Origin: Sediminibacterium sp.
Lineage (GTDB): Bacteria; Bacteroidota; Bacteroidia; B-17B0; Aurantibacillaceae
Length of the DNA: 51,720 nucleotides
Reading direction: 5' to 3'
NCBI GenBank assembly: GCA_030054095.1
Contig: JASGCO010000030.1
Coordinates: forward strand, 1-51,720
Shown here: piece by piece, positions 18,387 through 26,658 of the stretch
Position numbering within the stretch: the stretch's first letter is position 1
Layout of the letters: the number at the start of each line of letters is the position of its first letter
The notes under the pieces: generated by a model
What the model saw: the letters and a program-made list of their open reading frames with translations, nothing else
Told to the model about the DNA's origin: nothing
The model's database searches: none
Position numbers and translations under genes: made by a program

Positions 18387-19157
18387 ATGAAAATAATTAC
18401 CTATAATGTAAACGGCATTCGATCAGCCATGAGTAAAGGGTTGCTGGATTGGTTGCGTCAAACCGATCCGGATGTGTTATGCCTTCAGGAAATTAAGGCA
18501 AGCCCGGAGCAGGTAGGTGTTTTTGAATTTGAAGAGATGGGGTATCACCATTACTGGTATCCGGCACAAAAAAAGGGATACAGTGGCGTTGCCATTCTCT
18601 CGAAGCAACAACCTGACCATGTAGCGTATGGATGTGGTATTGAAAGTTATGATAACGAAGGCAGGGTTTTACGGGCAGATTTTGGATCACTATCAGTGAT
18701 GAGTGTATATCATCCAAGTGGAAGTAGTGGCGAAGACCGGCAGGCTTTTAAAATGAGATGGCTTACCGATTTTCAGGACTACATTAGCCATCTGAAAACA
18801 ACGCGTAAGGAGTTAATTTTGAGTGGTGACTATAACATCTGCCACCGGGCTATTGATATTCATAATCCGGTTTCTAATGCCAAAACCAGCGGATTTTTGC
18901 CCGAAGAACGGGAATGGATGGAGCAGTTTATTAATTCGGGATTCATAGATACGTTCAGGCATTTTAACAAAGAACCTCATCATTACAGTTGGTGGAGTTA
19001 CAGAGCCAACGTACGCGCCAAAAATCTGGGCTGGCGAATTGATTACAACATGGCCAGCGATAATCTTGCCAGCCGGTTAAAACGGGCGGTAATTCTGCCA
19101 GAGGCAAAGCACAGCGATCACTGTCCGGTGATGTTGGAAATTGACCACTCGTCATAA
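18387..19157 (+). CDS. xth: Exodeoxyribonuclease III / AP endonuclease
   Basis: DNA-repair nuclease of the exonuclease III (Xth) family, 256 residues from the ATG at 18387, which starts MKIITYNVNGIRSA exactly as the family does; the longer open frame to 18360 is not needed. The active-site blocks are all visible: NVNGIR, CLQEIKA (metal-binding Glu), SVYHPSGS, SGDYNICHRAID (catalytic Asp and Asn), GWRIDYNMAS and the final SDHCPVMLEI with catalytic His. It cuts at abasic sites and removes 3' blocking groups. It is divergent from the barrel gene and appears to be a single-gene unit. Confidence 0.96.
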   Translation: MKIITYNVNGIRSAMSKGLLDWLRQTDPDVLCLQEIKASPEQVGVFEFEEMGYHHYWYPAQKKGYSGVAILSKQQPDHVAYGCGIESYDNEGRVLRADFGSLSVMSVYHPSGSSGEDRQAFKMRWLTDFQDYISHLKTTRKELILSGDYNICHRAIDIHNPVSNAKTSGFLPEEREWMEQFINSGFIDTFRHFNKEPHHYSWWSYRANVRAKNLGWRIDYNMASDNLASRLKRAVILPEAKHSDHCPVMLEIDHSS

Positions 19158-19221
19158 GTGCAAATTATATAAACGAGTGTTTTTTTTAGATTAAAAAATT
19201 AGCATAATTCGGTAGAACTTT

Positions 19222-19229
19222 TAACTTTG
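19222..19229 (+). promoter_or_regulatory. -7 element (TAACTTTG) for the peptide-binding lipoprotein gene
   Basis: Perfect TAnnTTTG, 52 bases before the ATG at 19282. No clear TTG at the -33 distance. The predicted leader is about 48 nt and A/T-rich. Confidence 0.5.
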
Positions 19230-19281
19230 CTCGACTTAAAAGATTGTTATATAAAAAACTCAAAATTTAACACCTCTTGTT

Positions 19282-21045
19282 ATGATAAAATTAAATCACC
19301 TTTTGCCATTACTTTCACTGGGTTTGTTGATGAGCGCCTGTGGAAACGATGATGTAAAAAAAGACAACTCGGCGGAGGCAAAGGGAGGAATTTATACAGG
19401 GGGTATAGCCCGCCTGAATGAAGTGGAAAACTTTAAAAGCATTATGCCGGTATCCATTAATGAAATAGGAAGTTATCATTTGGCTTCGCAGGTGTATGAG
19501 GGGTTGGTAAAGTACAATCAGATAGATTTAAGTATAATGCCGGGTATTGCAAAAAGCTGGGAAATAAGTGAAGATCAAAAGGAATATGTATTTCATTTAC
19601 GCACCAACGCCATTTTTCACGATGATCCCTGTTTCCCTGAATCGAAAGGACGGGCGGTTAATGCCGCGGATGTGAAATATTGTTTTGACCGCTTGTGCAT
19701 AGATGATGCAGCTAACAATCAGTTTCATGTAACATTTAAAGACAGGGTACTTGGTGCGAATGACTGTTTTGATGCATCCAAAAAAGGAGGTGCACCGGGC
19801 GTTAAAGGTGTAACAGTTGTCAATGATTCAACGCTTAAGGTGGTGTTAATGCATAGTGATGCCAGTTTTCTTAATGTTTTGGCTATGCCAGGATGCTATG
19901 TGTATCCAAAAGAAGCCGTTGCCAAGTATGGTAACGAGATGCGGACTAAAGCAGTAGGAACAGGGCCTTTTTTTGTTGAGGTTGTAAAAGAAGGCGAAAC
20001 CGTTATTATGAAAAAGCATCCTAACTATTGGGGAGTAGATCAGCATGGTAACAAACTTCCTTATCTGGATGGGATAAAATGGTCGTTCATAAAAGATAAA
20101 AAAACGGAGATTTTAGAATTTAAGCGCGGAAACCTTGAAATGGTTTATCGCATTCCTGTAGAGATGTTTCACGATATTATGGGCGATCTTCAGAATGCGA
20201 AAGAGCGTAAATCTGAGTTTGAAATTGTGTCTTCAGCAGCTTTAAATACATGCTATTACGGATTTAATGTTCAGGCCAATCCGGTTTTTGCAAAAAAGGA
20301 AGTGCGTCAGGCATTCAATTATGCGATTGACAGAAAGAAAATAGCTGATTTTACGATTCAGGGCGAAGGGACTGCTGCAGAATACGGTATGGTTCCTTAT
20401 ACTGAAGGCTTTGAAAAGGCGGGCTTTAATTATAAATCGTTGGTGGGTTATAGTTTCGATCCGGCAAAAGCGAAGGAATTGCTTAGAAAAGCTGGTTATC
20501 CTGATGGGAAAGGGTTTCCGGAAGTAATGCTCGAAATAAACAGTGGCGGTGGTGACCGTAACATTCTGGTGGCAGAAGTGATTCAGAAAATGCTTAAAGA
20601 AAACCTGAACATTAGTATTAACATAAACACCGTGCCGTTTGGAGAGCATATTGAAAATATGCAATCCGCTAAAACGGATTTCTTTCGTAACTCGTGGATC
20701 GCGGATTATCCAGATCCTGAAACATTCCTCACTTTGTTTTATGGAAACCATGTTCCGGCATCTTTACAAGAGAAGTCATATATTAATCATTTTCGCTATA
20801 AAAATGCCAAATTTGATTCGCTCTTTGATGCTGCCCGTGTAGAACCTGATAAAGCGAAACGTTTTGCGCTATTGACACAGGCAGAGCAAGTGGCATTGGA
20901 TGACGCTCCTTATATGCCTGTTTTCTATGATGAAAATTTCCGTCTGGAACAAAAGAATGTCCGCAATTTACCTGAGAACCCCTTGAACTATATGGATCTG
21001 ACGGATACCTATCTGATTCCGGCAGATAAGATGGGTAAAAAATAG
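19282..21045 (+). CDS. Oligopeptide-type ABC transporter substrate-binding lipoprotein
   Basis: Envelope solute-binding protein of 587 residues in the SBP_bac_5 family (OppA/DppA/NikA). The lipoprotein signal ends LLMSAC with the acylated Cys near residue 20, followed by GNDD, an acidic stretch like the surface-export signals of Bacteroidota lipoproteins. Family segments include LASQVYEGLVKYNQ, GIAKSWEISEDQKEYVFHL, GTGPFFVEVVKEGETVIMKK, KKEVRQAFNYAIDRKKIADF and FRNSWIADYPDPETFL. It should bind peptides or similar ligands. No permease or ATPase genes adjoin it. It has its own -7 element and a strong terminator. Confidence 0.93.
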   Translation: MIKLNHLLPLLSLGLLMSACGNDDVKKDNSAEAKGGIYTGGIARLNEVENFKSIMPVSINEIGSYHLASQVYEGLVKYNQIDLSIMPGIAKSWEISEDQKEYVFHLRTNAIFHDDPCFPESKGRAVNAADVKYCFDRLCIDDAANNQFHVTFKDRVLGANDCFDASKKGGAPGVKGVTVVNDSTLKVVLMHSDASFLNVLAMPGCYVYPKEAVAKYGNEMRTKAVGTGPFFVEVVKEGETVIMKKHPNYWGVDQHGNKLPYLDGIKWSFIKDKKTEILEFKRGNLEMVYRIPVEMFHDIMGDLQNAKERKSEFEIVSSAALNTCYYGFNVQANPVFAKKEVRQAFNYAIDRKKIADFTIQGEGTAAEYGMVPYTEGFEKAGFNYKSLVGYSFDPAKAKELLRKAGYPDGKGFPEVMLEINSGGGDRNILVAEVIQKMLKENLNISININTVPFGEHIENMQSAKTDFFRNSWIADYPDPETFLTLFYGNHVPASLQEKSYINHFRYKNAKFDSLFDAARVEPDKAKRFALLTQAEQVALDDAPYMPVFYDENFRLEQKNVRNLPENPLNYMDLTDTYLIPADKMGKK

Positions 21046-21066
21046 AAGGAAATAAAATGTAACTTT

Positions 21067-21097
21067 AAGGCTTGCAGTTAAACTGTAAGCCTTTTTT
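21067..21097 (+). terminator. Intrinsic terminator abutting the ispD start
   Basis: An 11-bp stem with one G-T pair (21068-21078 with 21082-21092), loop TAA, and a T-run at 21092-21097. Only three bases separate it from the TTG start of ispD, so ispD expression must come from read-through or a promoter inside the upstream gene. Confidence 0.85.
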
Positions 21098-21100
21098 GTT

Positions 21101-21778
21101 TTGAAAAGATACGTCATTATTGTTGCCGGAGGAACAGGGAGTCGCATGAATAGCGCGACGCCCAAGCAGTTTTTAATGCTGGGAAACGCTCCGGTCATTA
21201 TTCATACTATAAAACGGTTTGTTGGGTTTGATGATAACATGGGTGTAATAGTGGTGATACACGCGGATTATGTTGCTGAGTTGAAGGACTTATTGAACAA
21301 GTATAATTTAAGCCAGGTTAAATTCTGTGAAGGAGGAGCAACTCGTTTTCATTCGGTTAAAAACGGATTAAATTGTATAGAGGAAACACATCATGTAGTA
21401 GTGGGGGTTCATGATGCCGCCCGCCCTCTGGTAAGTAAAGATACACTGGAAAGGTGTTACGCGTTAGCCGCAGAAAAAGGAAACGCTGTTCCGGTACTTG
21501 AAGTAACAGAAAGTATCCGGCAGGTAAAGGGAGGCGAAAATCACTCAATGAACCGGAATGATTTCAGAATTGTGCAAACACCACAATGTTTTATTCTGGA
21601 CAAAGCGTTACCGGCGTATGAACAGACTTACAGCGATTTGTTTACCGACGATGCAGCTGTTTTAGAATCGGCAGGGCAATGTATTTATTTGACAGAAGGG
21701 AACGCGGAAAATATCAAAATAACACATCCGAAAGACATCCGTATTGCAGAAGTATTGCTTACAACACGGATGTTTTAA
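21101..21778 (+). CDS. ispD: 2-C-methyl-D-erythritol 4-phosphate cytidylyltransferase
   Basis: Cytoplasmic enzyme of the MEP isoprenoid pathway, making CDP-methylerythritol from CTP and MEP. The product has 225 residues, the family norm. The nucleotide-binding motif VIIVAGGTGSRMNSATPKQF is at residues 5-24, and VHDAARPLVS, RIVQTPQCF and TDDAAVLESAG follow at their usual positions. The start must be TTG at 21101, because an in-frame stop (21086-21088) lies in the terminator stem and the next ATG falls after the catalytic loop. The gene thus begins at the foot of the terminator of the peptide-binding protein gene. Confidence 0.94.
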   Translation: MKRYVIIVAGGTGSRMNSATPKQFLMLGNAPVIIHTIKRFVGFDDNMGVIVVIHADYVAELKDLLNKYNLSQVKFCEGGATRFHSVKNGLNCIEETHHVVVGVHDAARPLVSKDTLERCYALAAEKGNAVPVLEVTESIRQVKGGENHSMNRNDFRIVQTPQCFILDKALPAYEQTYSDLFTDDAAVLESAGQCIYLTEGNAENIKITHPKDIRIAEVLLTTRMF

Positions 21779-21804
21779 GAGAATTGGTTTTTGTACGGAT
21801 CAGA

Positions 21805-22542
21805 TTAAGGATTTCCGGAAGCAGTTGGTTCTGAAGAAGCAGTACGTTTCCCTAAATGAAAGTTATAGCCCAAAGATGCGTAATAGGGAATAAATGGTTT
21901 CGTTTTAAAATCCCATTGCAGCAAGTTCCCGGCTTTTACGAAGATATCATGATTCCCCAGAGAAACGCCCGCCATAAGCCCATAACGAAAGTTGCCGCCG
22001 CTGGCAGGTTCGTACCAGCCATTTTCTACTCCGGGAAACTGTGACCGGTAAAGCCAGCTATGCTTGAAGTGTGACACAATAGCTTTGTCGGCCCCTGTTT
22101 CCAATGCAACAAACCATTTAGGTCTGTAGTAACCAATGTTAATACTTACATCGCTGCCAAAATTAGACAACCGCACATACTGGTTACCATATTGCCTGAA
22201 AACGCCCTGAAAATCGGCACCTATGTGAAAGTGATGTATTTTTAACAAGCGTATTTGCAAACCAGTTTTAACTTTAAAATCGTCCAGAATTTTTTTCCCG
22301 GAAGGTAAGCTGAATTGCCCCTGAAGTACCATAGGAATTCTGGTTTTCAGAAATGATAGTTCCGGAGAGAATTTATAGCTATAACTTACACCAGCCGTTA
22401 TTGCATAATCCCATCCTGCCTGAAAGTTAAGCATGTGTGTTTGTGCTTCGCGCGTATTGCCCCAGTTAACGGATTGCGCATGAGAGAATAGAACGTTCAG
22501 AAGGAGAAAAATGTTCGCAGAGAGAACTTTGATTGATTTCAT
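21805..22542 (-). CDS. Exported beta-barrel-like protein of unknown function
   Basis: Product of 245 residues with a signal peptide (about 1-22, ending NVLFSHAQ). The mature part has many aromatic alternating strands such as ITAGVSYSYKF, FHIGADFQGVFRQYG, WFVALETGAD and FRYGLMAGVSLG, and ends with a strand, YYASLGYNFHLGK, before a short polar tail. This suggests a small outer-membrane barrel. It starts 3 bases after the stop of the alpha/beta hydrolase gene, so the two share an operon. No family recognised. Confidence 0.72.
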   Translation of the reverse strand: MKSIKVLSANIFLLLNVLFSHAQSVNWGNTREAQTHMLNFQAGWDYAITAGVSYSYKFSPELSFLKTRIPMVLQGQFSLPSGKKILDDFKVKTGLQIRLLKIHHFHIGADFQGVFRQYGNQYVRLSNFGSDVSINIGYYRPKWFVALETGADKAIVSHFKHSWLYRSQFPGVENGWYEPASGGNFRYGLMAGVSLGNHDIFVKAGNLLQWDFKTKPFIPYYASLGYNFHLGKRTASSEPTASGNP

Positions 22543-22545
22543 AAA

Positions 22546-23535
22546 TTATTTCAGGCTGTTTAAATAGTTTAACATTACCGGGAAAGTGTTATTCCATCCC
22601 GTATTAAAAGAAAGCATATCGTGACCGGCGCCCTTGGTCTCAAATAAATCAACATTTGGAAAGGCGGAAGAAACTTTCTGGGCATGAGCCAATCCATACG
22701 CCTTGTTGTTTTCGCTGTAAACAAAAAGGACTCTGGTTGTAAATTGATTCAGATTATTTGTCCAATCGGGGCTCTCTCTGTTCCCAAGTTTTAAAAACTC
22801 ATCGAAGGTAACAAATCCGCTACGCCAGAATGGAAGGGCTTCTTCGTTTCCTACAGATTCGCCTGATGTAAAAAGCATCAATTTGTAATCCAGAATCGCG
22901 TGTTCGTCTCCACGCCCGGTCATAAACTGATCCTGGTAAATAGCATCGCTGGTAGCTTCACTAAAAATGCCAAAAGATCTTGAACGACCAACATAATCCA
23001 TCACGTCTTTCCATTTTAATCCACCAGGTTCACACAAAATGGCCCCGCTGATTCCTCCGGGTAAAGTATTAAGATAGGCCGCTGCCAACATGGCGCCCCA
23101 GGAATGCCCTAAAAGGAAAACTTTTTGATTAGGAGAGGTTTTGTAGTGGGTTATAATCCCGCGAAGATCGTCATACATGACCTGAAGGGAAGAATAGGTA
23201 CTTCTGGGGTATCTTCTGGATAAACCAGCCCCCCTCTGGTCATAAAAAACTACCCGGAATCCTCTATTGGCAAATTCGGTACAGTTTAGTAAGTACCGGT
23301 AATCACTGCCCGGGCCACCATGCAAAACCACAATAATAGCGCTATCCGGATGTCCGAAAGCCTCGGCATGAAGTTGAGTGCCATTTACATGTACAGAGGG
23401 GAGTGACGGATCTTGATCTACTGTTTTGGGCACCAGAAAGCCCGCCTCATTAATTTGTCTTTGTTTTCTGCACTGGGTAAATACCAGTAGTAAAGTTAGC
23501 ATTACACACATGCCAAGGAACATTTTTTGTCTCAT
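22546..23535 (-). CDS. Alpha/beta hydrolase, proline-iminopeptidase-like, predicted lipoprotein
   Basis: Hydrolase of 329 residues from the ATG at 23535; the open frame continues to a TTG at 23553, but the ATG is preceded by the A-rich AAAAAACAAA typical of this phylum. A lipoprotein-type signal ends LLLVFTQC (Cys near residue 22). The fold markers are VVLHGGPGSDYRYLL with the oxyanion HGGPG, VFYDQRGAGLSRR, the nucleophile elbow LLGHSWGAMLA (Ser), LFVYSENNKAYG (acid region) and GAGHDM (His). This resembles proline iminopeptidases, so an exported aminopeptidase or esterase is likely. The barrel gene follows 3 bases later. Confidence 0.9.
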   Translation of the reverse strand: MRQKMFLGMCVMLTLLLVFTQCRKQRQINEAGFLVPKTVDQDPSLPSVHVNGTQLHAEAFGHPDSAIIVVLHGGPGSDYRYLLNCTEFANRGFRVVFYDQRGAGLSRRYPRSTYSSLQVMYDDLRGIITHYKTSPNQKVFLLGHSWGAMLAAAYLNTLPGGISGAILCEPGGLKWKDVMDYVGRSRSFGIFSEATSDAIYQDQFMTGRGDEHAILDYKLMLFTSGESVGNEEALPFWRSGFVTFDEFLKLGNRESPDWTNNLNQFTTRVLFVYSENNKAYGLAHAQKVSSAFPNVDLFETKGAGHDMLSFNTGWNNTFPVMLNYLNSLK

Positions 23536-23553
23536 TTTGTTTTTTTGCTGCAA

Positions 23554-23922
23554 AATTCAGCAAAGCCTTGTGGTCAATCGCCCCGGCTTGCAAGATGGAA
23601 CTATTGTATGAGAGGTACTTTTTTAACGTAATTAACTGATAGTTATGTAATTAAATTAATCCCTTGAATGGTGAGCCAGATTAATAATTGTGGCATCTAA
23701 GAAATAGCAGTTTAAAAAGAAGAATATCCCCAGTAGCAAACTATAAGATAGAGGTATTTATACCACAATCAGTTCCGATTTAATAGTAGCTTTTAGAAGT
23801 GAAATTGGTATAACTCCTGCCATCATTTTTGTGATGAAACCAATTTTAAAGCCAGCCCCAAAAAGTGTTTTTACAAAGTGTCCATTAACTCTATGAGGCA
23901 AACTGCCAACAGGAAAGACTAT
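23554..23922. other. Gene-poor stretch with a short unexplained open frame
   Basis: No gene that I can name. On the minus strand, the frame of the DUF1571-like gene stays open for 54 codons after its TAA (23922 down to 23761, stop at 23758-23760) and the conceptual product looks protein-like (contains VNGHFVKTLFGAGFKIGF and GVIPISLLKATIKSELIVV). It could be a gene remnant, a small gene, or chance. The rest (23554-23757) is A/T-rich with no clear signal. Confidence 0.4.
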
Positions 23923-24777
23923 TTAAAATTTATAATCCTTGTAATTTCGGGTAAATTCACCCTCCTCGAATTTAGGATTTACCTGAAGGAAATTGTAATT
24001 GTATTCTTCAAAAAGACCTTTGTCATCCATAATTTTTACGCTTATGGGTAAAAAATAAAAACTATCTATCCAGAGGATGGTAGTTTTACAATACCAGTTA
24101 GGCACCTGAATAACCGTTCCGGGTTCCAGTAAATCAAAGTAGTCCTTAAATTTCCTGTTTTTCTCAACAATCATGTATTCGCTTACGAAAAATTTCCGGG
24201 CAATGGAGGTGATACTTTCATTTTCACCTATAGTATAACTAAAATAACTAAAATCCTTATTCTCAATAATCACTTTGTAGGCCATACGGTTGTTTATTTT
24301 TTCTTCGCCAACCAAAGTAAACCGTTCGTTGAACTTGGTTCCCAGTTTTACAACACTGGTTTCAATAATATGGCCAAAATAATCGTACCCCATTTCATTG
24401 AGGGTGTGGTGTTGATCCTGACGCATCAGGCTGCCCATAGGATCAAGGTTAAGATTAATGTAAGGAAACGAGTTCGGTTTAACCAGAGCCTTTCCTTTAT
24501 TTTGACCCTGCACCCATAATAATTCTATGCCTTTGATGTACAAGTAAATCTGCCGCGGATTTTTATTAAATTTAACGGAGCTTTCATAATAATTGAAGCC
24601 CCCCTTTTTAGCGCGTTCTGTGATTTTAAGATTGTATTTAAGACTTTTTACCTCTTTAATACTTGTAATCATTTTGCTGATTACGTCTTTACATGTATAA
24701 TCCGTTTTTTGCGCTCGAAAATTATCCATCAGCGAAACTAAAAACGTAACTATCAAAAAATACCTCAGGCGCACCAT
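23923..24777 (-). CDS. Exported DUF1571-like protein with inserted LysM domain
   Basis: Envelope protein of 284 residues with a signal peptide (about 1-22, ending DNFRAQ). The body resembles the DUF1571/LolA-like fold: VISKMITSIKEVKSLKYNLK, RQIYLYIKGIELLWVQGQNK, DPMGSLMRQDQHHTLNEMGY and, at the end, SFYFLPISVKIMDDKG. Between about residues 176 and 222 a LysM-like segment is inserted (SYTIGENESITSIARKFFVS, then LLEPGTVIQVPNWY), which in other proteins binds peptidoglycan. The protein may therefore carry a lipid or lipoprotein-handling fold held at the cell wall. A perfect -7 element lies 9 bases upstream of the ATG. Confidence 0.82.
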   Translation of the reverse strand: MVRLRYFLIVTFLVSLMDNFRAQKTDYTCKDVISKMITSIKEVKSLKYNLKITERAKKGGFNYYESSVKFNKNPRQIYLYIKGIELLWVQGQNKGKALVKPNSFPYINLNLDPMGSLMRQDQHHTLNEMGYDYFGHIIETSVVKLGTKFNERFTLVGEEKINNRMAYKVIIENKDFSYFSYTIGENESITSIARKFFVSEYMIVEKNRKFKDYFDLLEPGTVIQVPNWYCKTTILWIDSFYFLPISVKIMDDKGLFEEYNYNFLQVNPKFEEGEFTRNYKDYKF

Positions 24778-24785
24778 TTAGCTGG

Positions 24786-24793
24786 CAAATGTA
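24786..24793 (-). promoter_or_regulatory. -7 element (TACATTTG) for the DUF1571/LysM gene
   Basis: Perfect TAnnTTTG on the minus strand ending 8 bases before the ATG at 24777, so the transcript would be leaderless or nearly so. No -33 TTG was found at the usual distance. Confidence 0.5.
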
Positions 24794-24911
24794 CTATTAC
24801 TTTTAGAAATAGGGATATGCTAACTGCCATTTTTTTCATTTTAACAGATCTCTGTCCCCTCTTTTTTCTGGATTTTTTTAGTGTAAAAATCTTAAATTTG
24901 AATTAATCAAT

Positions 24912-24919
24912 TATATTTG
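24912..24919 (+). promoter_or_regulatory. -7 element (TATATTTG) for the HU/SPOR gene
   Basis: Perfect TAnnTTTG, 13 bases before the ATG at 24933, predicting a leader of about 9 nt. It is divergent to the -7 element at 24786-24793 across about 120 A/T-rich bases. Confidence 0.55.
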
Positions 24920-24932
24920 CTCCCCCGATAAA

Positions 24933-26021
24933 ATGAGTGTTCAGGCTATAATTATAAAAGGAATTGAAGAATTGTTACTACATCATGATTATGTGGTGGT
25001 TCCTAATTTCGGAGGGTTTGTTACCCGCCGCCAGCCTGCGCTCTTTAATCACGCTACACAGGTATTATTCCCCCCCAGCCGGAAAGTAAGTTTTAATGCC
25101 CAGCTCCGCCAAAATGATGGCATGCTGGAGTATTGGTTACAGAAACGCTTGGATTGCACAAAGGATAAAGCCGTATCTGAACTGGACCAATTTGCAGAGT
25201 ATTGTCATTCTTTACTTCAGGTTAAAAAACGACTAACATTCGGAGAAATAGGGTTTTTCTATCTTAACTTTGATAACGTTCTTTGTTTTGAACCTTCCGA
25301 ACAAACGAATTTTAATCTCGATGTGTACGGTTTGATACCATTACCGGTTTCAGCATTGCCTGTTCCCGAGCAGCAACCAAAGCCTAATATTTTTAAAGAT
25401 CGCGTACCTGTAAGAGAAAATCAGGAAACGCCAAAAACGGCAGATCCGTCACCTTCGCAACGTGTTAATGCGTCGCGTTACAGAAAATACGCAGCAATGG
25501 CTGTAGCGGGGCTGGCTCTTATTGGCACGATGACGTTTTTAATTGTTTCGGAACCGGTGCATCAAGCCCTTACAGCGGGTTTCTGGGGAAACAAAACAGT
25601 TACGTATAAACCGGTGGTTTATTCTGAAATAACGCCTTTAACGACTCAATCGCCGTTAAACACTTTTGTTACTAACGCAGAAGGATTTTCAACACTCAAT
25701 GTGAACGATAAGGTTCTGGTCGTGAATATGTCGCCCGAAACAACAAGCGATGATATTAAAAAGCAAGGATTAACGGATCATTCATATCAGAATAGCCCGT
25801 ATAAAATTGTAGTAGGCTGTTTTAGTATTCCTGACAATGCTACTCGTTTGGTGAAACGGTTAAAGGCACAGCATTTTAAAGCGTTTATCAGCGGGATTAA
25901 CGCGAAAGGAATGCAGATTGTAAGTTGTGGCGGATACCTGAGTAAAGAAGCCGCACTGTCAGAATTACCTTTGGTAAAACAAACCTGCCCGGCAGCCTGG
26001 ATTATGGCCCCGGAACAGTAG
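24933..26021 (+). CDS. CCDC81-type HU domain and SPOR domain membrane protein
   Basis: Membrane protein of 362 residues. The N-terminal 130 residues match the two tandem prokaryotic HU-CCDC81 domains (HHDYVVVPNFGGFVTRRQPA, RQNDGMLEYWLQKR, LTFGEIGFFYLNFDNVL). A proline-rich linker leads to a single membrane span (about 185-206), and the C-terminal SPOR domain (about 288-360: YKIVVGCFSIPDNATRLVKR, QIVSCGGYLSKEAALSEL) should bind denuded peptidoglycan at division sites. This architecture is widespread in Bacteroidota and is thought to link chromosome or cytosol to septal wall. Its end overlaps the convergent hemJ by 20 bases. Confidence 0.92.
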   Translation: MSVQAIIIKGIEELLLHHDYVVVPNFGGFVTRRQPALFNHATQVLFPPSRKVSFNAQLRQNDGMLEYWLQKRLDCTKDKAVSELDQFAEYCHSLLQVKKRLTFGEIGFFYLNFDNVLCFEPSEQTNFNLDVYGLIPLPVSALPVPEQQPKPNIFKDRVPVRENQETPKTADPSPSQRVNASRYRKYAAMAVAGLALIGTMTFLIVSEPVHQALTAGFWGNKTVTYKPVVYSEITPLTTQSPLNTFVTNAEGFSTLNVNDKVLVVNMSPETTSDDIKKQGLTDHSYQNSPYKIVVGCFSIPDNATRLVKRLKAQHFKAFISGINAKGMQIVSCGGYLSKEAALSELPLVKQTCPAAWIMAPEQ

Positions 26022-26607
26022 GCGGTGTGTTTTGATTTGCAGCGCTATCCGTTTCTTTGTTCTCTTCTTTGGAATTTTTCGCATTCTTACGGTAAAAATA
26101 TACTGCTCCCATCAAAACGGCAGCAAAAGCCAATAGACCTAGTATGCCCCATAACAGACCCGCAGTAGATTTTACCACCACCAGAAAAACAATGGCTACC
26201 AGCAAAACAGTGGCTGCTTCATTAAATAAACGTAATTTAAAAGAACTCCACCGAAACAACCCTTGTTTTTGCTGACGGTGTAAACGCTCACATTCCAGGT
26301 GGTAAATACTTAACAGCACAATACAGATTAATTTTAGCCACAACCATGGCTGCGAAAAATAATAGCCCATATTCTGAAAAATCATCCACCAGCCAAACAC
26401 GTGAGTGCCAATAGCGGCGGGCCAACCGATAATGTACCAGAGTTTGCGTTGCATCACTAATAGTTGACTTGTAAGAATGGGGCGTGCAACCTCTTCTTTC
26501 GATTGCGCCTCCTGTGTGTATATAAATAAACGAACCATATAGAACAGTGCGGCGAACCAAGAAACAACCATTACGATATGAAGCGCTTTAATGTATAGGA
26601 AATCCAT
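26002..26607 (-). CDS. hemJ: Protoporphyrinogen oxidase HemJ (UPF0093/CopD-like)
   Basis: Inner-membrane haem-biosynthesis protein of 201 residues. The first segment YIKALHIVMVVSWFAALFYM, then VRLFIYT, is the HemJ/UPF0093 signature with the conserved His. KLWYIIGWPAAIGTHVFGWW, WLWLKLICIVLLSIYH and LRLFNEAATVLLVAIV supply the other spans and the conserved Lys. HemJ oxidises protoporphyrinogen IX to protoporphyrin IX. A polar C-terminal tail (NAKNSKEENKETDSAANQ) extends beyond the usual family end and overlaps the end of the convergent HU/SPOR gene. A TACCTTTA sequence close to the ATG is a near match to the -7 consensus. Confidence 0.88.
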   Translation of the reverse strand: MDFLYIKALHIVMVVSWFAALFYMVRLFIYTQEAQSKEEVARPILTSQLLVMQRKLWYIIGWPAAIGTHVFGWWMIFQNMGYYFSQPWLWLKLICIVLLSIYHLECERLHRQQKQGLFRWSSFKLRLFNEAATVLLVAIVFLVVVKSTAGLLWGILGLLAFAAVLMGAVYFYRKNAKNSKEENKETDSAANQNTPPTVPGP

Positions 26608-26658
26608 GCTTTAAAGGTACTCAACACGAATCAAAAAAGAAAATGATGAAAAGAACGG

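Noticed and set aside
20242..20751. 169-codon minus-strand open frame
   Set aside because: Antisense to the well-supported peptide-binding protein gene, rich in Phe/His/Ile as expected from a shadow frame.
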